From contig NC_053497.1 of the NCBI RefSeq assembly GCF_905171775.1, positions 39,097,781 to 39,161,780 of the forward strand: a stretch of 64,000 bases of DNA, read 5' to 3'. Below, piece after piece: positions 56,816 through 64,000 of this stretch (positions are counted from its first letter, which is position 1; every line of letters begins with the position of its first letter). A program made the translations under genes and the position numbers. Origin of the DNA: Rana temporaria. Its lineage: Eukaryota > Chordata > Amphibia > Anura > Ranidae. The notes under the pieces are model-generated. The model saw nothing but the letters and a program-made list of their open reading frames with translations. It was not told where the DNA came from and did not search any database.

Positions 56816-57893
56816 TTAGGGCCCTTCAGATCTGGTATGGATATTAAGGGCCCCACGCCAAAATAAAAATGGCGTGGGGTTCCCCACAAAAATCCATACC
56901 AGACTAATATCTGAGCATGCAACCTGGCAGGCCGCAGGAAAAGAGAGGGGACAAGAGAGCACCCCCCCTCCCGAACCTACCAGGCCACATGCCCTCAACA
57001 TGGGGAGGATGTCTCCACTCATTCTCTAGTGAGGAACAAAACCCCCATGACGCGTAAGGAGAAATCCGGGGGTTACCCAATGACGTGGACGGGTAAAGCG
57101 GTGTCAGTGTTTTTTTACAATTTGTTATACTTTCTTTGTGAAATGGTAGGGGTACAATGTACCCCGTTACCAATTCATATAGGGGGGGGGCGGGATCTGG
57201 TATTCCTCTTTGTTAAAGGGGGCTTCCAGATTCCGATAAGCCCCCCGTCAGCAGATCCCCACAACCATTGGGCGAGAGTTGTGGGGATGAGGCCCTAAAA
57301 AAAATGGTGCGGTGTTCCCCTTAATATCCATACCAGACCTGAAGGGCCTAATATGGAATTTGGGGGGGGGGGGGGGCCCGCACTTTTTTTATTGGTTCAG
57401 GATTCTCCCAAAGGGCCTGGTAATGGACTGGGGGGGGACCCTGCCATTTTTTTTTATGATTTTGATCTGTATTGCCGGAACCGACAAGTTTTAAATTACT
57501 TGTTTTCCTTTAGAAATTACATTTTTTGCAGGGACAGTTCTAAACATGGGAAACATGCGCTACTTTACAGTATACTATACACACCCCACAGGTACGAAAT
57601 TTAAAGGAAAATTTCACTTTTGTTGTTTCACTTTAAGCATTATTCAAATCTCTTCTCCCAAAAAAAATGCAGTTTTTAAAACTTTTTTTTTGCATTGATA
57701 CATGTCTCCTTAAGCAGGACCCAGGTCCCCAAACACTTTTTATGACAATAACTTGCATATTAACCTTTAGAATTCACTTTTCATTTTTCATGTTAATGTC
57801 CCATAGACTTTAACGGTGTTTGCGTGTTCAAACAAATTTTTTACCTGTTCGCATGTTTTGGTGCAAACCGAACCAGGGGTTGTTCAGCTCATC
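56815..57893. repeat. GC-rich module copy 4 with the GCTCATCCCTA-terminus element
   Basis: 56815-57340 repeats the module (GACCAGGCCACATGCC-like, GGGGTACAATGTACCCC, ATTCCGATAAGCCCCCC). 57545-57893 is a diverged copy of the right arm of the foldback at 344-1612 (GGTACGAAATTTAAAGG, CCCCAAACACTTTTTATGAC, GCTCATCCCTA). The left arm is not evident, so this copy is incomplete or rearranged. Confidence 0.6.
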
Positions 57894-58072
57894 CCTATTC
57901 TTGTTCTTCTCCAAAGTATTAACAAGTACAGACAAACATTTCACCAACATTTATACTGTATATATAAAATATCAGTTACAAATTTACCAAAAACATTTTA
58001 CAATTTTTCTAAAGGTTTCAATGAGGATGAATGATAAAAAAAAATGGCTCATTAATTGTTATAGTCACCTAC

Positions 58073-58222
58073 CTTTGTTCTCTGAGAATTTCTCTCTTAG
58101 ATAGTGGGCCTCTTCCTGGATCCTCTCCTCAATGCTCCTTTTCCCCATGCCAAAATTTCTCAAGGTCGTTAAAGAGAAGCGTCTCATAGCTTTCCACGTT
58201 TCTCCATTACTCATAACGATCC
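58073..58222 (-). CDS. CYP2 gene B exon 3
   Basis: 150 bp, TTCAAG acceptor and a canonical GTAGGT donor, unlike the GC donor of gene A. C-helix WxxxR (ETWKAMRRF) and NFGMGKRSIEERIQEEAHY. A 553-bp hAT element sits only 51 bp upstream of the acceptor. Confidence 0.94.
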
Positions 58223-58273
58223 CTTGAACATAAAATTGTTTACTCAGGACAGCTGAGAAAACTATACTACAAT

Positions 58274-58826
58274 CAGTAGTGTATTTAGGTTTTGTGCTGC
58301 CCTAGGCCTGACTAAACTCGTGCACCACCTAATTTAAATATGACCCACCTCTTCCTGCAAAGGCCAAACCCCTTTCTGTTTAAGACCCGCCCTGAAATTT
58401 TTGAGTGGGGACACTATTTCTGAGGGTCTGGGGGGGGGGGCAATGGATTCCCTTAATTTGCATAGATTTCCTCTCACTTCCTGTTTGGCTATGGGGCAGG
58501 AAGTGGCAGGAAGTGAAGGGAAATTTCTGCAATTGGACAGGGATGGTAAAAAATAAACTGACAGGGGCTATAACCATCCCTTACTCTATCCAAAATGAAA
58601 AAAAAAGTGTTCCTATAGTTCTACTTTAAGCACAAATTTCTGATAATATTATGGAGAGGAATAAGAAGATATAACCATGCCAATGGTGCAGCAGAAAACA
58701 TATAGCTCAGTGAGGAAGGTTTGTGGTCCAGGATGATAGGACAGCGGGGACTCTTTCCGTGCTGCCCCCCTGCAAAGTGCTGCCCTAGGCCTGGGCCTTG
58801 TTGGCCTAGACCAGGATACAGCGTTG
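58274..58826. mobile_element. hAT element with 8-bp duplication ACTACAAT
   Basis: 553 bp, ends CAGTAGTGTATTTAGG / CCAGGATACAGCGTTG, flanked by ACTACAAT at 58266-58273 and 58827-58834. No ORF. It sits in intron 2 of gene B, 51 bp upstream of the exon 3 acceptor, so it replaces part of the natural branch-point region. Sister copy at 5513-5987. Confidence 0.9.
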
Positions 58827-58834
58827 ACTACAAT

Positions 58835-59690
58835 GCCAATAGGTGATGAGCTCCAAGCCTGTGTAGGATCATAGCATGATAGCTGCGTTGGAACAGGTAT
58901 TCCTGAACTATAACCTGATCTCCCTTGTTCCACAACCATGAGCACTAACCTAAACTCTCCTGCCACAATCATCTCTTGCTTCAGAGTCCCCATGTTTCCA
59001 ATGACCAAGAAAGTGCTATAATATATATTAATAATAATACATGTTTTTTAAGATGCTTTGTATTAAAGTTTTGAATTGCAGTACAGACAAATACACTAAA
59101 CTAACCACTGAATATAATACCAGTTTGTTCTGCGTAATATTTCATTCTAAGTGGTAAAATTGCATAAAAGACAAAAAACAAACTTTCTGAAAGATACATA
59201 CACAAGGTGTTTTTAAAGTGTTCCCTATTTTTATATGTTAGTTTAAAGAGTGGGAGATTGGAGTTATATAATTGTATGCACCATGAAAGGCATATACATT
59301 TATAGGTTGCCTTTAAGACTCTTTGAAATATGAGATTTGGAGAGTTTGGCTCTGTTTCCACTACTGCGAGTTGTTGCGCATGACAAGTCAAAATGTATTT
59401 CAATGGTCCTCGTTCTAATTGATGCCACTCAAATTGTAGCGACGCCAGAAAAGGTTTTTGTACTACTTTGTTATGACTTCAGTGACGCCATCACAACAAA
59501 AAGGTTTACTCGGCAAGCCAAGGAGAACAAATGTAGTTGCTAAGGAACCAAGGAGGAAACCAAGCAACCAGACGTTAGGCATAGGTCTTTGTTAGGCTCC
59601 GTCCCTATCCAATAGCAACTGGAACCAAACCTGCGTCACAGAGACTTATGGCCTGGTCACAAGGTATGGGAAGTGAAGGAGTTAAAGGGA
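58835..59690. other. Intron 2 sequence of gene B
   Basis: AT-rich to 59330, then a GC-richer stretch with no recognisable boundary. No gene. Confidence 0.35.
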
Positions 59691-59976
59691 TTGTAAAGGT
59701 TTGTTTTTTATTTTCTAAATAGGTTCCTTTAAGTTAGTGCATTGTTGGTTCACTTACCCTTTCCTTCGATTTCCCTTCTAAATGTTTTTTTTTTCTTTGT
59801 CTGAATTTCTCACTTCCTGTTCCTCCTCAGTAAGCTGTCCTGGCTGACTAACCCCCAGCCAGAACAGCTTGGATGATGGGGGCAAGCTTACATGAAGTGA
59901 GAAATTCAGACAAAGAAAAAAAGAAGGGAAATCAAAGGAAAAGGTAAGTGAACCAACAATGCACTAGCATAAAGGA
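59691..59976. mobile_element. Foldback MITE, intact relative of 15620-16716
   Basis: AAAGGGATTGTAAAGG... left arm with GTGCATTGTTGGTTCACTTACC mirrored by GGTAAGTGAACCAACAATGCAC; centre AAGCTGTCCTGGCTG/CAGCCAGAACAGCTT. Shows the uninterrupted form of the host element that took two TTAA insertions at 16 kb. Confidence 0.75.
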
Positions 59977-60259
59977 TCAGTAAAGGAAATATTTTTTTTG
60001 GCTGAAATGACTATTTACAGGGTATAGAGACATAATAGTTAACTGATTCCTTTTAAAAATGATTAAAATAGATACAAATAAATCATATAATGTGCCTGCA
60101 GTTTCACTTTAGTTTTTAATCTAGTTTCATGTTTCTGTGAAGTACAGAGACACACAGAACAAAAACAAACAAACACAGGGCAGTGTTTGTTTTTAAAATG
60201 AATCTGATTGGTTCTGAGGGTTTTTAGACACACAGTAATCACACCTTCTTGATCAGGGA

Positions 60260-61215
60260 CCACTACGTTACTGGGTAAGCCCCGGCTTCCCTCTTCCTGG
60301 GCTTCACCAGTGACGTAGCAGAGGGCACGTCAGAGGGTGCGGGGTCACGTGACGGGTGGCACTGCCTCCTCTATATAAGTAATGTCACAGCTCCAGCGCG
60401 TCATTCGCTGGGCTGTGTCCATCGGTGAGAGGAGGTCGGGGATGCTGCGCTCTGGATGGATGGATCTTCTCATCGCTGGAGCGGAGATCACCCGTCGCAG
60501 GATCTTCTCATCGCTGGAGATCACCCGCAGCAGTCGCTGGATCAGGACAACGTTGGAGCAGGAAGCCGGGAACAAGTGGATTATCACCGCTGGAGTTTTT
60601 TTTTTTTTTTTTTTTATTAATAAAGGACTTTATTCTACGGTGTGTGTTTTTTTTTTTTACAAGACTTTACACTTCCTTCGTGAAATGGTAGGGGTACAGT
60701 GTACCCCATTACCATTTCACACAGGGGGGGTCAGGATCTGGGGGTCCCCTTTGTTAAAGGGGTCTTCCAGATTCTGATAAGCCTCCCGCCCGCATACCCC
60801 CACAACCACCGGGCAAGGGTTGTGGGGATGAGACCCTTGTCCCCATCAACATGGGCACATCCTCCCCATGTTTAGGGCATGTGGCCTGGTGCAGTTCAGG
60901 AGAGGGGGGGGGGGCGCACTCTGTCCCCCCCTCTTTTCTGCGGCCGGCCAGGTCAACGTGCTCGGATAACGGGTCTGGTTATGGATATTTAGGGGGAACC
61001 GCACATCATTTTTGTTTTAAATTGACGGCGGGGTTCCCCTTAATATCCATACCAGACCTGAAGGGTCTGGTTATTGAATTTGCGGGGACCTTTTTTTCCC
61101 GAACTCCGATCCCGGACCCAAACTTTTTCAAATTATTCGGGTTCGGGTCCGGGTTCGGGAAAAACCCAAAGTTCGTACCGAACCCGAACTTTACAGTTCG
61201 GGTTCGCTCAACCCT
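60260..61215 (+). repeat. TATA-to-AATAAA GC-rich repeat module, copy 5 (most complete)
   Basis: CTCTATATAAGTAATG (TATA box, 60370) is followed by a 38-bp imperfect duplication (GGATCTTCTCATCGCTGGAG, 60463 and 60501), a T-run, ATTAATAAAGGACTTT (60620), the shared GGGGTACAGTGTACCCC and GATTCTGATAAGCC blocks, and a terminal part ending TTCGCTCAACCCTAG at 61216. No conserved protein is evident. It looks like a small mobile transcription unit rather than a gene. Confidence 0.6.
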
Positions 61216-61646
61216 AGCCTTAATGTTAGATTATTCACATGACCGCAGTCACCCCCTAGTCCTGGAAATTAATGAGTGCGCTCCTTGCAAAAGGTACCCC
61301 GTCTGCAGGGAGAAGATGACCCCACCCACACCTTTACCACCCCAGAAAAATATTTGCTTGTTTATTTTAATGTGGAAAAATCTCTCTCTCTCTCTCCTAC
61401 ATACACTGCTTTTATCCTGAGTATGATTTGAGTTCCTCTATACATAGATGAGAATAGTCAAGAATTATAAAGGTAAAAAAGAAGTATGGCCAAAGCTTTT
61501 TTAGTCTCAGAAGTACACTTTTTTTTGCTCTCCTGTGACCCAGAAGACATATCAGAGCAGCTCCAGGCTCTGGAAGGGACAAGATTGGCGGGGTCCATCC
61601 AGCAACCTGATTTACAGCTGGCTCCATATCTCAGCCCTCATCTCTT
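61216..61646. other. Intron 2 sequence of gene B
   Basis: Includes a TC microsatellite at 61380-61397. No gene seen. Confidence 0.4.
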
Positions 61647-61985
61647 AAAGCGGAGTTTCACCCAAAACTGGAACTTCCGCTTTTCAGAATCCTCCCCCCT
61701 CCGGTGTCACATTTGGCACCTTTCAGTGGGGAGGAGGGAGCAGATACCTGTGTAATCCAATTTGCTCCCACTTGCGGGCATAGGTCGCCGTGTTGCCCTA
61801 CACCACGTCTGGCGCCTACTCCGTCCGTCCCTTGTCTTCTGGGACACACACAGGTCCCAGAAGATAGCAAGGACCAGTGGGATCGCGCAGCACGACTCGC
61901 GGAACCCGGAAGTAAAGCCGATTCCCTTACCGAAGATGGTGGCGCCTCCACCCGAGAGCCGAGGGACAGACAGATGTTTGAGTTA
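61647..61985. repeat. MITE fragment with AAAGCGGAGTTTCACCC tip
   Basis: Tip resembles the long-hairpin family at 14681. It contains ACACACACAGGTCCCAGAAG and GCGCAGCACGACTCGCGGAA blocks that recur in inverse sense at 63000-63070. The mirror tip GGGTGGAGCTCCGTTTTA is at 63226-63243, on the far side of exon 2. Confidence 0.5.
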
Positions 61986-62507
61986 ACACAAACAGAAATA
62001 AAAACTTGACAGAGAATCTATTCAAAACTAAAAACTTTTATAGACTTTTATGTTCTTGAAAAAACAAAATGTGAGAAGTCCACACAAGGGCCTGTCAGGA
62101 AGATGTCATCTGTAATGGGCCAATCATTTGTGGGCAAGGCATTCCCTGCCCCACAGTTACACATATACAAGCCAAATACTGTATACATGCAGCTGTAGGG
62201 TCGGGAATGCCCTTGCCACAGTTGATTGTCCCATTACAGGTAAAAGCTTCCTAGCAGGCTCTGCCACAATGGTCTAGAAAAGCATTCAAACACTCCCAAG
62301 TTCATCAATTAAGAAAAAAAAAAAAATTCCCCACATAAACGATGACAACAGGGAACATGCATTGTGCAAAATCCAATGACTTCACTGATCTTTCAGAAAC
62401 ATAAAATCTGATTGGTTACTGCTACTTTGAAAATCACTATTAAATAACCCAGTGTACAGGTAGCATTTGTAAGCTGGTTTTACAGTTTACTGTATCTAGT
62501 TACTTAC
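61986..62507. other. Intron 2 of gene B next to exon 2
   Basis: No gene or defined repeat. A short inverted match (GGCCCTGTCAGGAAGATG and GCTTCCTAGCAGG) at 62088-62260 suggests an old small MITE. Confidence 0.35.
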
Positions 62508-62670
62508 CATAATTTCTGAATAATAAGCTGAGCAGGTCCAATTCTCCTCTGTTGCTGAATGCGTCACTGTGTTCTACCAACGCTTCTTTCACTGCATCGC
62601 ACCCAACCAGTACAACTACAGGTATGGTGGTCAAGTAGCAGGTGTACACAGGTCCATAGGTCTCACTCAT
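62508..62670 (-). CDS. CYP2 gene B exon 2
   Basis: 163 bp, TTTAG acceptor and GTAAGT donor. Reads SETYGPVYTCY then VVVLVGCDAVKEALVEHSD, the counterpart of gene A exon 2 but clearly diverged from it. Confidence 0.94.
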
Positions 62671-62771
62671 CTAAAGAGTTGTGACAAGATATGGCATGCA
62701 CAAGATTGATGCAAGAATACAAGAAATGCAGAGAAAATTGAGAAATGTTGCTAGAAATATTATTTAAATTT

Positions 62772-63245
62772 AAAGAGAAACTCCAGTCAATGTTGTATTT
62801 ATTAAAAATCAGTAGCTACAAAGACTGTATCTGCTGACTTTAAATAAACAGCCACTTACCTGTCCTACAATCCAGCGATGTGCTCATCCGAACCGTCCCT
62901 TCTCTTCCTCTTCTTTCCCTGGCACTAGGATCTCAACTGTAGGCGCCTGCCTGTGACAGCTCGTGGCTTCACAGCCGGGTGACCATTATGCATGCGTGAG
63001 GTGCCCTGTGCTTTGCGAATGGTCCTGCTGTCTTCAGGGACCTGTGATGTGTCCCAGAAGACTGCAGGGAGGGAGTGGAAAGGAAACTTCCCTTCGGATT
63101 GCCTAGACAATCCAAGCAGAAGTGGGAGCGGGTACCTATCAAAACCAGGTACCCGCCCCCCCCCCCCCCCAAAAAAAGGGCCACTTAGTGAAGAGGAGGT
63201 CTTAAAGCAGAACTTCCCCTTTTGGGTGGAGCTCCGTTTTAACCA
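62772..63245. repeat. MITE fragments in intron 1 of gene B
   Basis: 62772-62860 shares ATCAGTAGCTACAAAGAC/GCTGACTTT with 22948-22988. 63000-63243 mirrors 61647-61985. A C-run sits at 63156-63171. Confidence 0.5.
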
Positions 63246-63850
63246 CTTGACCGCCGGAAGATTTACCCCCCTTCATGACAAGGTGGCACTAGGTTACTTT
63301 AATTAACAATTGCACGGTCGTGCAGCTCTGTACCCAAATAACATTTATGCAATTTTTTATGCAGAGAGCTTTGTTGTCGCGATCTTGCCCCAGCTTGCCG
63401 ACTCTGTGATGCCAGCCCACAACAGGCTTCAGCCAGCTGTCTGAGTTTAGAACGAACTGCACTCCTGTGATCCACAGGAGAAGGACAGCCAAACAAGCTT
63501 TTGCTTTACTTCTTCTGTAAATTAAGTCTAAAGTAATCTTTTAGTAATTTTTTTGCTAATTGTGTCCTATTGCCAATAGGCTATGGGTTTGATTCCTCTT
63601 CACTTCTTGTCCTGAACACACAACAGGAAGTGAAAAGAAATCTCGCCAAAGTGAGGAAAATTCCCACTTAGACAGCAGACTAGAACAAGTGTCCCTACTG
63701 GAATCTTTCCCCCTTTAACTGAATAAATACTACGTTATATTTTTCATATTTACTATTGAATGCATGGGAAATTCACCAATTTTATTTATTACCCTGATTA
63801 CAAAACTCTACTAAAAACATTTCCCTGTAAGCAGTAAAGTTCTAACTTAC
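63246..63850. other. Intron 1 of gene B next to exon 1
   Basis: 63570-63715 is a fragment of the family with AGGAAGTGAAAAGAAATCTC (compare 5700 and 58500). Otherwise AT-rich with no gene. Confidence 0.4.
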
Positions 63851-64000
63851 CTTCATCAAAGCTTTAGGCATTTCTGTGGTGCTCATTTGCACTATATTCC
63901 CCAGTAGGGGTAGAGGTGTTGGCCCTGGAGGGAGATTACTGTGCTTTACCCTCCTCCACCATGTAACCAGGTAAATCAGAAGAGTGACCACGGTGATCAG
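63851..64000 (-). CDS. CYP2 gene B exon 1 (partial at window edge)
   Basis: Fifty codons visible, running off the right edge. The end of the membrane anchor (VVTLLIYLVTWW), a basic stretch (RRVKH) and the hinge LPPGPTPLPLLGN are visible. The exon ends in ATG-AAG before GTAAGT, phase 0. The start codon and roughly ten residues lie outside the window. Confidence 0.93.

Larger units (their letters stand above)
35181..64000 (-). other. CYP2-family cytochrome P450 gene B (all nine exons; exon 1 cut by window edge)
   Basis: Minus-strand gene span with exons 63851-64000 (partial), 62508-62670, 58073-58222, 56144-56304, 52997-53173, 49290-49431, 47644-47831, 37222-37363 and 35181-35362. The visible coding sequence is 1455 nt (484 residues plus stop) with no internal stop. 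It shows every P450 landmark: proline hinge, WxxxR, AGTETS I-helix, ExxR (EIQR) K-helix and haem-cysteine loop FSAGKRACAGE. Family knowledge: CYP2 enzymes are ER-bound monooxygenases using NADPH-P450 reductase for xenobiotic and lipid oxidation. It is a tandem paralogue of gene A in the same orientation, 11.3 kb upstream. Intron 7 (10.3 kb) carries two LINEs. Subfamily not assigned. Confidence 0.95.

Overview
This is a eukaryotic, vertebrate-type window, most likely from a frog with a large, transposon-rich genome (perhaps ranid-like). Exons are small and separated by kilobases of interspersed repeats. The repeat set (PIF/Harbinger MITEs, 8-bp-TSD hAT elements, TTAA-type MITEs, Tc1 relics, Tx1- and L1-clade LINEs, hammerhead-bearing Penelope-like inserts) fits Anura. 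The organism call is inference; no species marker was read.

The only host genes I can support are two tandem cytochrome P450 family 2 (CYP2) genes, both on the minus strand. Gene B (right) runs from exon 1 at the right edge (63851-64000, cut by the window) to exon 9 with its stop at 35181. All nine exons are found, and exons 2-9 measure 163, 150, 161, 177, 142, 188, 142 and 182 bp, the classical CYP2 pattern. Gene A (left) starts at 23849; exons 1-6 are present down to 3636, and exons 7-9 should lie left of the window. Both encode endoplasmic-reticulum-anchored haem monooxygenases. Every exon reads open. The one splice oddity is a GC rather than GT donor after exon 3 of gene A.

Layout: 1-3.6 kb, intron 6 of gene A with a foldback element, a deleted Tc1 element and a MITE. 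3.6-23.8 kb, gene A, whose 10.8-kb intron 2 holds an apparently intact autonomous PIF/Harbinger transposon (Myb-like protein plus DDE transposase) nested inside an older Harbinger MITE, a tRNA-type SINE and several hAT/TTAA MITEs. 23.9-35.0 kb, intergenic, with a composite hAT, a Tc1 relic and a MITE cluster carrying a hAT with a minisatellite. 35.2-64 kb, gene B, whose 10.3-kb intron 7 holds a 5'-truncated Tx1-like LINE inserted beside a decayed full-length L1-like LINE, both antisense to the gene.

The most interesting signal is a set of hammerhead-ribozyme-like cores (CTGATGA, hairpin, GAAAC) at three loci. One locus is a 1.06-kb insertion at 50.16-51.22 kb made of two inverted ~325-bp arms, each with a hammerhead, flanked by a 16-bp target duplication whose empty site is preserved in the mirror arm of the host repeat. 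Another lies in the sense strand of intron 8 of gene B, about 110 nt before the last exon.
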